Part shown: piece by piece, positions 1-9,482 of the stretch
Numbering within the stretch: the stretch's first letter is position 1
Layout: each line of letters begins with the position of its first letter
Source of the DNA: JBCCTJ01 sp039198585
Lineage (GTDB): Bacteria; Bacteroidota; Bacteroidia; Cytophagales; Amoebophilaceae
NCBI GenBank assembly: GCA_039198585.1
Contig: JBCCTJ010000005.1
Coordinates: forward strand, 1 to 38,858
Reading direction: 5' to 3'
DNA length: 38,858 nucleotides
Made by a program: the position numbers and the translations under genes
Notes under the pieces: model-generated
What the model was told of the DNA's origin: nothing
The model's database searches: none
The model's input: only the letters and a program-made list of their open reading frames with translations

Positions 1-117
1 AACATAGAAAAAAAGTGGAGTGCACCTTTGTCACATTGGGGTTTGACAGCACAGCAATTAACCATTAGATTTGGAGCTAGAATGCCTCTTGATTTAACTT
101 TACATTTGAAACCTTAG
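1..117 (+). CDS. C-terminal end of an unidentified protein (5' partial)
   Basis: Frame 1 is open from the first base and stops with TAG at 115-117, giving 38 residues that end in ...LTLHLKP. The peptide mixes aromatic, polar and hydrophobic residues in an alternating way (WGLTAQQLTIRFGARMPLDL), which would suit the last strands of a beta-rich, perhaps outer-membrane, protein, but this is too short to name a family. It converges on the ankyrin gene that ends at 165, leaving 47 bases with no obvious terminator hairpin. The frame is clean and the ending plausible, but no start or domain is visible. Confidence 0.5.
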   Translation, partial: NIEKKWSAPLSHWGLTAQQLTIRFGARMPLDLTLHLKP

Positions 118-164
118 ACAGAGTTTAAATTACACTCTCTTCTATTCTCCCGGCTGGCCTTTAC

Positions 165-3131
165 TCATTTTGACTTTTTTACTAGTTTTTTTTTAAGATA
201 TCGCATAGTCAGTTGGCTTATGACCGCTACTAGTAGAGAGCCTATGATCATTACCAGTAAGAGTATGGTTTTTCCATTGCTTGTATTTGGTGATCCCTGT
301 TTTTTAGTGGGATCGGTAGTGCTATTAACGAAGAAGCTATTCTCACTAGGTACTGAATCATCTACTGAAGAAACTACCTCTATGGCTTGTTTATCTAGCG
401 CCGTTAGTACTCTTTCTTTTTTTCCTTGTTTTATGGCACTATCTTGCTGTGAACCTTGATCTTGACTAAGATATGGCTTTATTTCTTTTTCTAAGCTTGT
501 TAGCTCATCTTTATTAGACAAGGTATCTTCTTCAGAAGGTATACTACTATTTTCTTGTATAAGCGGTATATCCCCTTCTTCTATATTGATGCCGATTGGC
601 ATATGGCTACTTTTTTGCTGCATGAATTTCTCCATTTTACTCATAGAAGGATTTTCTACTCTCTTTTTCTTACTAATTTTATATAGTAAATTAGCTACAT
701 TAAAATGATGATATGCAAGGGCATATCCCAAGGCGTCTTTCCCATGATTATCTTCTTGGTTTAGGCTAGCATTCGCGTTTACAAGTAACTCAGTGATTTT
801 TTTATATCCACCCTTCGCAGCTTGTATAAGTGGTGTTTCTCCTTCATCATTTTGATTATTGATATCTAAATCAAGATTGTTCTGAGGATCTAACAAGTAG
901 CTTAAAATATCGTTATGACCATATACAGCTGCATAATTGATGATATTACAGTGCTTATTGTCTTTTTTATGCCAGCTCCATTGATGTTGTGCTTCTTCTG
1001 CAGAATAGTCTTTTTTCTCTTGCTCTATTAAAGCTTTGACAATGCCAATATGCCCATTGGCTATACCTATCATCAGTGCTGTTCTTTTCTCCTTATCCTC
1101 ACAGTAAATAAACTGCTGACGAAATTTCTCTAGACTTGACTCCTCATTTAAATCATTCGTTACTGTTACTTGCTCTTTTGATGTTGCCTCTTCCACAACA
1201 TGATTCACAGGGTTGCTCTCTAATTTTAATAAATCCATTAAGATTTTTACATGTCCATGACGGCAAGTATGCAGTAAAACGTTTCTTTCCTGGTCATCAC
1301 TGATGAGTACATTAGCACCTTTTTCAAGTAAAAATTTGACTATAGCTCTCTGATTATTCACGATGGCGTATATGAGTGCTGTATGCCTTGTTTCAGATAG
1401 TGCATTGATATCGATAGATTGGGTACTTACTTCGTACATTTTTTTTAGAAAATCCACGTGTCCATTCATGCTTGCGTACATAGTACTTGTCCATTCTTCA
1501 TTATCTTTTAGGTTAATATTAGCACCTGCTTCAATAAGGATTTCTCCCATATCTGTATAGCCATGATAAGCAGCATACATGAAAGCGGTTTTCCCTGTGT
1601 TATCTTTTTGGTCAATATCTTTAATAATCTTTTTTTGTATTTTTGTTATGATTAATGGGTTGTTGATATCAACCAAGTATCTTAAAATTTCTACTTGATT
1701 ACACTGGACAGCGTACATGATGGGCCCTCTTCCATTTTTGTCTGTTTTAATTTCTTCACCTTTTTTTAAGGCATTGAGTAGGATGCTAACGATAGTAACA
1801 TAGCCTTGTTGAATAGCTTCGATCAGTGTTGTCTTTTCATTAGTTGTAGCCTCTTCGTCTTTAAATGTTATTGTATTGATAGTCAGGTCTACCATTTTTG
1901 CTTTTTGCAGCTCCAATAACACTTCTACTACTGAGATATGCCCATGGTGTACTGCATAGAAGAGGGCATCATTCCAGTGATCCTGGTAGTTTTTTTTATC
2001 TTGATTAAAGCCATTTTTTACTAAGAAGTCAACAATATTTCGCCTGCCATGACGAGCAGCATGCGTAAGGGCAGTCCAGTTATCGTCATCCTCTAAAGCA
2101 ATCCAAGCACCACGCCTGACTAGCTCTTTTACAATGGGTAGTTTGCCTCCAGCTGCGCCCAGCATGAGTAATGTTCTTCCCGATCCGTCTTGACGTTCAT
2201 CAATGTTGCTTATACCTTTCATAAGCTGAATAAGTCCTTCTAGCCATCCTGATCCTGCTATCCAGCCAGCTGGGGTAACTTGATTTTTTTTGAATCTTAT
2301 TTGTAGGTAGTTTTTTAGTCTTGGTACCAAAAGATTATTATTAAAAATTAGCTTTTTAAGTTCATCTAGATCTTTATCTGCTATTGTTTTTGCTAACATT
2401 TTTTCTGCCAAAAGATTAATGATATCAACATGCTGATTGCCTGTTAGGCCGATACTCTTACCATATCCCTGGATGGTGTGTTCAAGACCTACAAAGGCTC
2501 TTGCAAGGGCATGATCGGTATGAAAAGTACTTATTTGCTTTGTTGCTACTATAAAGAAGTCAATCGGATTTTGTTTAGTAGATTGATTTACGAGGTACTT
2601 AACAATGTTTAAGTATCCTGCGAATGCTGCATGCATTAATAACGTCACCCCATTTTCATCTTGTGCATTAATATCAAAGTTATTAGCTGTTTGAATCTTA
2701 CTAAATGCCTTAGTAAAACCATAGTGCCAACCTCTCAATGCTAAAAAAGGTAAAATTCTTTTACGAATAATATTAACCTTTCGAATACCTCCTACTTGCA
2801 CTTTTTGTATATACTTGATCTTGAATAAGTAAGGGCGACTTATATTTACTTTTTCTATTAGTTCGTCAAATTTTTCTTGATTTCTCTCCTCGATAGCATA
2901 CATTATCTGCTTAATATCATCTGATTGAGCTTGAAAGTCTGTTTTATCTTGCTTTTTTCTTTTGTTCATAGCACTTATCAGATTCCTAATGTCAACATTA
3001 TTTGAGTGGGTATAAGGTCCTTGCTGATTTCCTAGCCAAATAGCACAGAATATTTGAGTTTGTGTAAATAAGAGAGAGCTTACTATTATCTTGTTCCAGT
3101 ATTTTTTGATATAAAGTATAGATAAGAACAT
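165..3131 (-). CDS. Exported, membrane-anchored ankyrin-repeat protein
   Basis: About 988 residues. I start it at the ATG at 3131 because it opens a signal-peptide-like segment (residues 9-30); the frame can be extended to a GTG at 3206 but that buries the signal. From about residue 140 to 870 there are some 14 ankyrin units with typical cores such as GVTLLMHAAFAGYLNIVKYL, GKTAFMYAAYHGYTDMGEIL and GETPLIQAAKGGYKKITELL. Then follow a Ser/Glu/Gln-rich linker, one hydrophobic helix near the C-terminus and a Lys-rich tail. Ankyrin arrays mediate protein-protein contacts and are common among host-directed proteins of intracellular Bacteroidota; a host-interaction role is inference. No enzymatic domain is seen. 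Confidence 0.9.
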   Translation of the reverse strand: MFLSILYIKKYWNKIIVSSLLFTQTQIFCAIWLGNQQGPYTHSNNVDIRNLISAMNKRKKQDKTDFQAQSDDIKQIMYAIEERNQEKFDELIEKVNISRPYLFKIKYIQKVQVGGIRKVNIIRKRILPFLALRGWHYGFTKAFSKIQTANNFDINAQDENGVTLLMHAAFAGYLNIVKYLVNQSTKQNPIDFFIVATKQISTFHTDHALARAFVGLEHTIQGYGKSIGLTGNQHVDIINLLAEKMLAKTIADKDLDELKKLIFNNNLLVPRLKNYLQIRFKKNQVTPAGWIAGSGWLEGLIQLMKGISNIDERQDGSGRTLLMLGAAGGKLPIVKELVRRGAWIALEDDDNWTALTHAARHGRRNIVDFLVKNGFNQDKKNYQDHWNDALFYAVHHGHISVVEVLLELQKAKMVDLTINTITFKDEEATTNEKTTLIEAIQQGYVTIVSILLNALKKGEEIKTDKNGRGPIMYAVQCNQVEILRYLVDINNPLIITKIQKKIIKDIDQKDNTGKTAFMYAAYHGYTDMGEILIEAGANINLKDNEEWTSTMYASMNGHVDFLKKMYEVSTQSIDINALSETRHTALIYAIVNNQRAIVKFLLEKGANVLISDDQERNVLLHTCRHGHVKILMDLLKLESNPVNHVVEEATSKEQVTVTNDLNEESSLEKFRQQFIYCEDKEKRTALMIGIANGHIGIVKALIEQEKKDYSAEEAQHQWSWHKKDNKHCNIINYAAVYGHNDILSYLLDPQNNLDLDINNQNDEGETPLIQAAKGGYKKITELLVNANASLNQEDNHGKDALGYALAYHHFNVANLLYKISKKKRVENPSMSKMEKFMQQKSSHMPIGINIEEGDIPLIQENSSIPSEEDTLSNKDELTSLEKEIKPYLSQDQGSQQDSAIKQGKKERVLTALDKQAIEVVSSVDDSVPSENSFFVNSTTDPTKKQGSPNTSNGKTILLLVMIIGSLLVAVISQLTMRYLKKKLVKKSK

Positions 3132-3296
3132 GTCTAAGCAGAAAGCGATAAGTTTTTCTAATGTAATGATTTTTCCCAGATTTAGCAAACTAGCCTGAGC
3201 AATCACTGACCCGCTGACTTATATAGTTAACTGAATTTGTTATTTTCGGAATTTTTTCTTTGATTTTCTCCTGTATAGTTGTGTAAGAATCGATGA

Positions 3297-3893
3297 TTAA
3301 GTCACTGGTAGCCATTTGTTGATGTAGCTAAGGATCTGATCAATCCCTATTTTTTTTCTACTTGAGGTAGTAAAAAAGGGAGGGAATTCACTCCAGTAAG
3401 GCTTCATGATTTCTTTAAAAGCAGCTACATTGCGATGCAATTCATTCTTTTTAGGAAGATCAGCTTTTGTAAAAACAATACTAAAAGGTAGCTTATTTTC
3501 TCCCAACCATTGTACATAGTCAAGATCATTCTGTTGTGGTGGGTGGCGACTATCTATCAATAGAAAAGAACTTATAAGCTCGGCCGTATATAAGAGGTAG
3601 TCGCGCACCATCTTAGTCCATTTTTTTTTAACTTGTTGGCTTATGTGTGCCCAGCCATAACCAGGAGCGTCGACCAAGTACCAAGCTTGATTGACAGTAA
3701 AGTAGTTGATGAGCTGTGTCTTTCCTGGCTTGGAAGATGTTTTTGCTATTTGCTTTCTGCCTAGTAATGTATTGATCAGCGAGGACTTGCCTACATTAGA
3801 CCTTCCCAAAAAGACAAAGCTAGGTTGGGCAGGTTGGGGTCTTTGCTGATAATGAGTAATACTCTTTAAGAAAGAAACTTCTTTGATTTTCAT
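3297..3893 (-). CDS. engB: Ribosome biogenesis GTPase EngB/YsxC
   Basis: 198 residues, the usual length for this TRAFAC-class GTPase involved in assembly of the large ribosomal subunit. The P-loop is GRSNVGKSS (residues 30-38), G3 is DAPGYGW, G4 is FTKADL and G5 reads TSSRKKIG near the C-terminus, all in order and intact. The ATG at 3893 gives the normal short N-terminus before the G1 motif. It follows the deaminase gene by 20 bases on the same strand, so the two are probably co-transcribed. Confidence 0.95.
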   Translation of the reverse strand: MKIKEVSFLKSITHYQQRPQPAQPSFVFLGRSNVGKSSLINTLLGRKQIAKTSSKPGKTQLINYFTVNQAWYLVDAPGYGWAHISQQVKKKWTKMVRDYLLYTAELISSFLLIDSRHPPQQNDLDYVQWLGENKLPFSIVFTKADLPKKNELHRNVAAFKEIMKPYWSEFPPFFTTSSRKKIGIDQILSYINKWLPVT

Positions 3894-3913
3894 GTTGCAG
3901 TTAGTTACTAGTT

Positions 3914-4390
3914 TTAAGTTAACACACTTTTTAGGGGAGTTGTATACTGATCTACATGTACGTTAAACTCCCTAAGAAAGGCAATCCCTTCATCATGATC
4001 TAGATTTTTGAGCTTTGCATAAGAGTCTTGATATAATACATGTTGGATACCGACACTCAAAATAAGCCTAGCACAAGGTAAGCAGGGAGATAGGGTTACA
4101 TAAAGCGTACTTCCTGCTAGTTGTACGTGACTTTGAAGTGCATAAAGAATTGCATTGTGCTCGGCGTGAATAGCCAATGAGCAGCCTCCTCGCAGGCTTC
4201 TGGGGCAGCCTTTTTGAGGCCACTTCTCATGGCAGTTATAAGTACCAGCAAGGGGGCCGTTGTAGCCTGTAGTAACTACTCGCGTATCACGAGTAATGAC
4301 TGCTCCTACCTGCTTTTTAATGCAGGAAGAGCGCTGGGCTAGTAGTTGAGCTAGCTGCATGTAAATGGTGTGAAAGGAAGGCCTTTGCAT
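3914..4390 (-). CDS. dCMP deaminase family (ComEB-like) zinc enzyme
   Basis: 158 residues. Members deaminate dCMP to dUMP, feeding thymidylate synthesis. The zinc/catalytic motif HAEHNAI lies at residues 75-81 and PCLPC at 102-106, with the Cys-rich insert between residues 53 and 70 (C53, C62, C70) typical of dCMP deaminases as opposed to tRNA or cytidine deaminases. Length fits a complete enzyme. It lies just upstream of engB on the same strand. Substrate assignment rests on family resemblance only. Confidence 0.88.
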   Translation of the reverse strand: MQRPSFHTIYMQLAQLLAQRSSCIKKQVGAVITRDTRVVTTGYNGPLAGTYNCHEKWPQKGCPRSLRGGCSLAIHAEHNAILYALQSHVQLAGSTLYVTLSPCLPCARLILSVGIQHVLYQDSYAKLKNLDHDEGIAFLREFNVHVDQYTTPLKSVLT

Positions 4391-4491
4391 AATTTGAGTC
4401 TATATGATAGATACTACCAATTAATAAAAGGGATCATCGCTCCGAAAAATAGTTAAATAAAGTGGATCGTCTATACGCTTTCTTGTTTGCA

Positions 4492-6096
4492 TCAGCCAAA
4501 AATACTTGCTTCGGAATTGCTAAACTCTCTATAAGAACCAGCATATTCTTTTATTTTTTCATCTTCTAAGTACCAAATGGTTTTTGCTACTTTCTCTATT
4601 AAATAGCGATTGTGTGAAACAAAAAGTAGGGTCCCTTCATATTGCTGTAGTGCTTGACAGAGCACATCAATAGCCACCATATCTAGATGATTGGTAGGTT
4701 CGTCTAGTACTAGGAAATTGGGCCCTAGCGCTAGACTGCGAGCTAGAGATACGCGTGCCTTTTCTCCTCCTGAAAGAACTTTGATAGGCTTATACACATC
4801 ATCATCACGAAATAGGAAAGCACCTAGTATTGCACGGATACTGCTTTCGTTGGGATTGGGTAGTGCATGATGCAGTGTAGAGTAGATAGTATCCTCTGCT
4901 TTAAGTGACTCTAGCTGGTGCTGTGTATGAAAACCTACTGTGACGTGGTGTCCTAAGGTAATACTCCCATTATCGAGAGGCAGTGCCCCTACTATGAGCT
5001 TGAGGAGTGTAGACTTACCTTTGCCATTCATCCCAATCAAGGCAATTTTATCTCCTCTGCGTATGTGTGCTGTGCTATTTTTGATAAGTGATAGCTCATC
5101 AAAAGCCTTGCTGATATGATCAAGGTGGGCTACCTCCTTACCTGAAGTTTGTTGGATTTGAAAGCGTATTTTGATACGTACCTTATCATCTTCGACAGGT
5201 GCTATTTTTTCTATCTTATTGAGAGATTTAATACGTGACTGAACAAGACTTGCTTTGCTACTTTTGGCCCTAAATCTAGCAATAAAAGCTTCTGTTTTTT
5301 TGATTTCCTTTTGCTGATTTACATAGGCATTTTGCTGTGTTTTTTTTCTTTGCTCTTTTTCTTGCTCATAAAAAGCGTAATTGCCATTATAAACATCGAC
5401 TCTTTCATGAGTTATTTCCCAAATTTTATTGGTAGTAGCTTCAAGGAAGTGCTTATCGTGTGATATAACCATGAGTGCGTGCGGGTAGCGCTTGAGGTAG
5501 GACTCTACCCATTGGATAGATACGATATCTAGGTGATTGGTAGGTTCGTCTAATAATAACAAGGAGGGTTCTTGTAATAAGAGCTTGGCAAAGAGTACGC
5601 GCATACGCCATCCACCAGAAAATTCACTAAAGGGGCGATTCAGTTCTTCTGTTGTAAAGCCCATGCTCTCAAGTACCTGCTCAGTTTTGGACTCTATATC
5701 ATAGCCATTGAGGAGTGTAAACTGTTCTTGTAAGTGACTTAATTTTTCCATCAACTCTTCCGAGTACTCTTTTTCCATAGTCAGCAAGGTAGCATCTATA
5801 GCTTGCTGAATTTTAATGACATGACCAAAGGCTTGCATGGCTACATTTTTAATGCTTTGCTCTGTTTGATAAGAGAGTAACTCCTGATTCAGAAAGCCTA
5901 TGGTAGTTTCCTTACCCCTATTAACTTTTCCTTGACTAGGTGTACTCTCACCTGCCATGATTTTGAAAAGGGTAGACTTCCCACTACCATTATACCCTAC
6001 AAGACCTATTTTGTCTGATGGATTGATTTGGAGATTGAGATTTTCATACAGTGTACGTCCGCCTATATATTGGCTGAGCTTTTCGATTGTAATCAT
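4492..6096 (-). CDS. ABC-F family ATPase (translation factor type)
   Basis: 534 residues with two nucleotide-binding domains and no membrane segments. NBD1 has Walker A GYNGSGKST near residue 34, signature FSGGWRMRV and Walker B LLLLDEPTNHLD. A charged, helical interdomain linker rich in Lys/Gln follows (about residues 245-300). NBD2 has GMNGKGKST, the signature LSGGEKARVSLARSL and LVLDEPTNHLD. ABC-F proteins act on the ribosome, with the linker reaching towards the P-site tRNA. Which subfamily (EttA, Uup, YheS or a resistance type) cannot be settled by eye. The ATG at 6096 gives a normal N-terminus and a promoter-like element lies just upstream. Confidence 0.93.
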   Translation of the reverse strand: MITIEKLSQYIGGRTLYENLNLQINPSDKIGLVGYNGSGKSTLFKIMAGESTPSQGKVNRGKETTIGFLNQELLSYQTEQSIKNVAMQAFGHVIKIQQAIDATLLTMEKEYSEELMEKLSHLQEQFTLLNGYDIESKTEQVLESMGFTTEELNRPFSEFSGGWRMRVLFAKLLLQEPSLLLLDEPTNHLDIVSIQWVESYLKRYPHALMVISHDKHFLEATTNKIWEITHERVDVYNGNYAFYEQEKEQRKKTQQNAYVNQQKEIKKTEAFIARFRAKSSKASLVQSRIKSLNKIEKIAPVEDDKVRIKIRFQIQQTSGKEVAHLDHISKAFDELSLIKNSTAHIRRGDKIALIGMNGKGKSTLLKLIVGALPLDNGSITLGHHVTVGFHTQHQLESLKAEDTIYSTLHHALPNPNESSIRAILGAFLFRDDDVYKPIKVLSGGEKARVSLARSLALGPNFLVLDEPTNHLDMVAIDVLCQALQQYEGTLLFVSHNRYLIEKVAKTIWYLEDEKIKEYAGSYREFSNSEASIFG

Positions 6097-6113
6097 AATG
6101 TAAAAGAATAGAA

Positions 6114-6121
6114 CAAAACTA
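6114..6121 (-). promoter_or_regulatory. Putative -7 element (TAGTTTTG) of the ABC-F gene
   Basis: On the minus strand this reads TAGTTTTG, matching the Bacteroidota -7 consensus TAnnTTTG, 17 bases before the ATG. No TTTG is seen at the -33 spacing, so it is only a partial match. Confidence 0.4.
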
Positions 6122-6294
6122 AAGAAAAAAATAAAAGATCCACTTACTGCCTTAATTTTCTCACGGGATTGACTTGATCACTTATTTGGGGTGCATTTGG
6201 TATGGAAGTATATCAAGGGGCATACCAACCCATTTTTGTAGAAGATTGTCGAGCAGACTTTTCTCTTTGTTTTTTAGGTTTCTTCTTTCGAGAC

Positions 6295-7377
6295 TTATTT
6301 TTTATTTAATGATCCACCTTTCTTCTCTGAAGGGGAGATAAAATAGCCTATGATCAATAAATAGGATAGTTCAAGTATAATCATGCTAGCATACCCGATC
6401 CAAGCAGACGATTTGGGTTCTTTTTTCTGACTAGAAGGTTTCATGTAGGGAGTAGTACTAGGATCGGTATTTCCTTTCCTCTTTTGCGCGTTGAGGGCAA
6501 TAAAGGGTGATTTTAGTTCTGTTTTATTTGTCGTTTCTTTCTCTAAAGTAAATTTTACTTTAAGTTCACTTTTTTTCAATTCATAGATGAGATAAGTGCA
6601 AGTCTTTCCCTCGTTTTGAATGCAGTTTTCATTGCTCTTTTCTCTCCTTTTTGTATTCTTAAACCCTGTTCTTTTACAGGAATTTTGCGAGCTTATATTA
6701 TGTATATCGCTGTAAGCTAGTATAGAGTTCTTTGATTCTTTTCTGTAAAAGTGGAAAATGCAGAAGGCTTTTTGTGCAGCACACATAACGCCTTTGGCAT
6801 TCTTGACTTTTTTCTCGAGATACTTAGGAGCTCCCTTCCATAAGAATAGCTCACTTATTCCTTTTCCATGAGGTTGATGATTGAAACCTATACCTCCGAC
6901 AGGTATTAATTTTTGCTCTTGTTCATAAAAAATGATCGCTTTTTTAAAATAATCCGAATAGCTTCCACTCCAAGTCATTTTAATGCTTGAAATACTACTC
7001 CCTCCACCAGCTTCTTTGTGTAAGTAAGCATCATATTGCTCCAGAAATTCTTTACTTTTTTCTAAGAGCTCTTTAATATTTTTCGCTTCTTCGTCTGTAT
7101 CGATATGCTTGAGGACAATCTTATCTTCTTGAGGGAGTTGTAACTTAGATATTTTAGCTCCCTCATATTTTCTGATGATAGTAATGCGCTGATCTATAGG
7201 ATTATCTTCCCTCTCTTCGATCAGTTTCTTAGGAAAAGTATAGGTCAATGTGCAGATAACTTTTTTATTCTTTAGTTGCTGCTTTTCTTGAACTTGATAA
7301 CTTGCTGATGCTCTAGAAATTCCAGCACCCAAGAAAATAAGATGCAAGAATGCAAATAAGTATCTGTTATTTTTCAT
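6295..7377 (-). CDS. Exported, C-terminally anchored protein with GNAT-like segment
   Basis: 360 residues. An N-terminal signal peptide (about 1-25, ending near ASASYQ) and a single C-terminal helix (about 325-347) followed by a Lys-rich tail are clear. Between them, residues about 145-240 run in the order expected of a GNAT acetyltransferase: a strand carrying VGGIGF, an ISELFLW strand, and NISSQNSCKRTGF (227-239), which resembles the N-x-x-S...GF ending of that fold. The Q/RxxGxG/A acetyl-CoA loop is not obvious, so activity is doubtful. A Lys/Pro/Ser linker precedes the helix. TAAATTTG ends four bases before the ATG; if that is the -7 element the mRNA would be nearly leaderless, or translation would start further in. 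Function unknown. Confidence 0.75.
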   Translation of the reverse strand: MKNNRYLFAFLHLIFLGAGISRASASYQVQEKQQLKNKKVICTLTYTFPKKLIEEREDNPIDQRITIIRKYEGAKISKLQLPQEDKIVLKHIDTDEEAKNIKELLEKSKEFLEQYDAYLHKEAGGGSSISSIKMTWSGSYSDYFKKAIIFYEQEQKLIPVGGIGFNHQPHGKGISELFLWKGAPKYLEKKVKNAKGVMCAAQKAFCIFHFYRKESKNSILAYSDIHNISSQNSCKRTGFKNTKRREKSNENCIQNEGKTCTYLIYELKKSELKVKFTLEKETTNKTELKSPFIALNAQKRKGNTDPSTTPYMKPSSQKKEPKSSAWIGYASMIILELSYLLIIGYFISPSEKKGGSLNKK

Positions 7378-7473
7378 GGCACAAATTTAGGTAATATACT
7401 TATATTAGGGGATGATTCATCCTCTAAAAGCAACCATCTTAGGGTTAAAAGGAGTACCATTTCTTAAGAGAGG

Positions 7474-7989
7474 TTAGGAAAACTGATTACTATCAGAGCT
7501 CCCAAGTGAAAACAACGGAGGCAGTCCCTTGAAAATATTCAGGCAAGGGAACCTGTTTGATAAGATGACCTTTTTTTGACTAAAGAAGCGACGTCCAGCT
7601 TCATTTTTTGCGATACACCAGAGCATTACCCTCTTTTTTCCTTCCACTTTCAGTTGCGCAAGTAGGGTATCAAATAGCTTGTCACCGATGCTTTGCCTGA
7701 TGTAGGCTTTATATACATAAAGACATTCGATACAGGTAGTGTAGTAGGGATCAGGGTAATATATATTGGGTCCCGCAAGCGCCATGCCTACCACTCTACC
7801 ACTGACTTCAGCTACAAGTACTACATGATCTGGACTAGCAATCATGCGCTGAAACTTTTCACTTCTGTAGCTGCGATCAAGACTGGGTTGTTGATCTGGA
7901 CGCACCCAATTTTTATAGAGTGCTATCCATGCATAGAGATGAAGTTCAACGAGCGAGGGAATATCGCTTGATTTTGCGGAACGGACCAT
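7474..7989 (-). CDS. GNAT family N-acetyltransferase
   Basis: 171 residues, with the normal GNAT opening (VRSAKSSDIPSLVELHLYAW), a central strand VVLVAEVSGRVVGMALAG, then ECLYVYKAYIRQSIGDKLFD, where QSIGDK stands for the Q/RxxGxG/A acetyl-CoA loop with Lys in the last position. NEAGRRFFSQK is the usual end of the fold. Cytoplasmic, substrate unknown. The last 30 residues are not part of the domain. Complete by length; the start at 7989 places the first strand correctly. Confidence 0.85.
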   Translation of the reverse strand: MVRSAKSSDIPSLVELHLYAWIALYKNWVRPDQQPSLDRSYRSEKFQRMIASPDHVVLVAEVSGRVVGMALAGPNIYYPDPYYTTCIECLYVYKAYIRQSIGDKLFDTLLAQLKVEGKKRVMLWCIAKNEAGRRFFSQKKVILSNRFPCLNIFKGLPPLFSLGSSDSNQFS

Positions 7990-8335
7990 GGTGGATTTTT
8001 GGGAATAAAGTTTGTATTAAGAAATGCATGAGTTGACTGAATTGGCATGATTAAAATTATGCCTTGTGCAATCGTCAAAGATATTTTTTTGTTTAGAGAA
8101 ACCATTTTTTTAGATGATTGTTTTGGTCTTGCAAGATGAATTTAATAAAGAAAATGAACGATATGTTTTTAGAATCTTCTCTAAAGCGTAGGTTATGTAT
8201 GCTTTGGTTACTATTTTTATTGCAAGCCTATTGAATGGATGACGTATAGAGCATGGAGTAGCTCATTTAAGTCAGCCATTTATTTGATTTTATATTTTCA
8301 TAATGGTTGTAAATTAAATACATTCTTTTCGTAAA

Positions 8336-9010
8336 ATGGCCATTCAAAAAATTTATTTACAGATTTTATATTCTCTCCTTGCTTGCCCAATTACTTGCTG
8401 GCAAGCATTTCTAGCAACTGATCAATGCATTGAAAAGGCAAAGAAGGGTAATCTGGGTCAAAAAACGATGATTGTAAAAGAACTGGAAAAGGGGCTTGAG
8501 CTTTCAGTTTACAACCTGAATCGACACAACTTATTAGTTATTGGTTACCTTAGAAAGGCTAATCCAGAGCTTGGCTACTTATTCATTAATATATTAAGGG
8601 AAACGGTATTGGGATATGTGTATTTATCTGAGTATGACCAGCTGATCAAGTGTCATCCCAAGTCTTTTCGATGGACGTATCATCATAGGGGATATAAAGC
8701 TGCTATTCTTTTCTATCAGCTTGACTCTATGAAGCAGACTATGCTGCATCTGGCTATTAAAGATCGCAGAATAAAGCTAATTGCTGCATTAGTCAATCAT
8801 TTGAGAATAAGTTGCTTCCTAGTTGGACAAAACAAAAAAGGAAAGAAAGATGAGCTGTTGACTGCATTATCTTCCATTAAGAATGGAAAGGACGAAACTG
8901 TTGAAAATTATAGCCAAAGTTATTATCATAGGCCTTTTAGAGAGGTTATTAAAAATCCCCAACAAGTTGATAGCTATAAACAACAACCAGTTTATAGCTA
9001 TATGATGTAA
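8336..9010 (+). CDS. Small exported protein with an ankyrin-like unit
   Basis: 224 residues starting at ATG 8336. Residues about 5-27 are hydrophobic and end near QAFLA, consistent with a signal peptide. Around residues 137-155 the stretch QTMLHLAIKDRRIKLIAALV matches one ankyrin unit; the rest is alpha-helical and unassigned, and the C-terminal 40 residues are rich in Tyr, Gln and Ser. There is no C-terminal membrane helix, unlike its neighbours. It may be the remnant or a short relative of the ankyrin proteins. No co-directional partner is close. Confidence 0.65.
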   Translation: MAIQKIYLQILYSLLACPITCWQAFLATDQCIEKAKKGNLGQKTMIVKELEKGLELSVYNLNRHNLLVIGYLRKANPELGYLFINILRETVLGYVYLSEYDQLIKCHPKSFRWTYHHRGYKAAILFYQLDSMKQTMLHLAIKDRRIKLIAALVNHLRISCFLVGQNKKGKKDELLTALSSIKNGKDETVENYSQSYYHRPFREVIKNPQQVDSYKQQPVYSYMM

Positions 9011-9057
9011 TAGAAAGTTACTAATGGGCACGCATCCTATCTCCTTGAGATTGCTCA

Positions 9058-9234
9058 GGGTCAGTCACGAAAATACACAACTATAGAAATCATTAAAAAA
9101 ATAGCTCTATAGGCAACTCTATTAATATTTTCTTAGCGCTGATAAAAATTGTAAGAATCCTCGAAAATGAATAAATAGTATCCAAAAGTGGTGAATTTTA
9201 CCTATTGTTTTGCTTATGGACATGAGGGGGCAAC
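9058..9234 (+). repeat. Imperfect direct repeat, copy A (upstream of TPR gene)
   Basis: About 175 bases that recur at 10369-10530. Shared blocks include TCATTAAAAAAATAGCT, ACTCTATTAA, CGAAAATGAATAAA and TTTGCTTATGG in the same order and spacing. Noncoding as far as I can see. The two copies bracket the TPR gene. Confidence 0.75.
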
Positions 9235-9482
9235 TTTCTGTAAAACTCACATAGCATGTTTTTAAACAAAAACGTCTCTACTCCTCACAGACCCTAAAAA
9301 ATTGCTAATTTTAATAGAATTAAAACTCAAAAGTCCGGTTTAACCTCTAAATTTTTTTTCTTCTTATACTTGTATACGTAACCCTTTTCTATTTCTAATA
9401 AAGGGCGACATTAGATGTGGATTTTACTTTATCTTGGGAATCCCTAAAAAGACCATTATTTTGTGCTAATAATATAAAAATA

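Noticed and set aside
7923..8105. 60-codon minus-strand ORF opening with a signal-like segment, overlapping the acetyltransferase start
   Set aside because: It overlaps 67 bases of a complete GNAT gene in another frame, and only its first 27 residues look protein-like. At most a small remnant.
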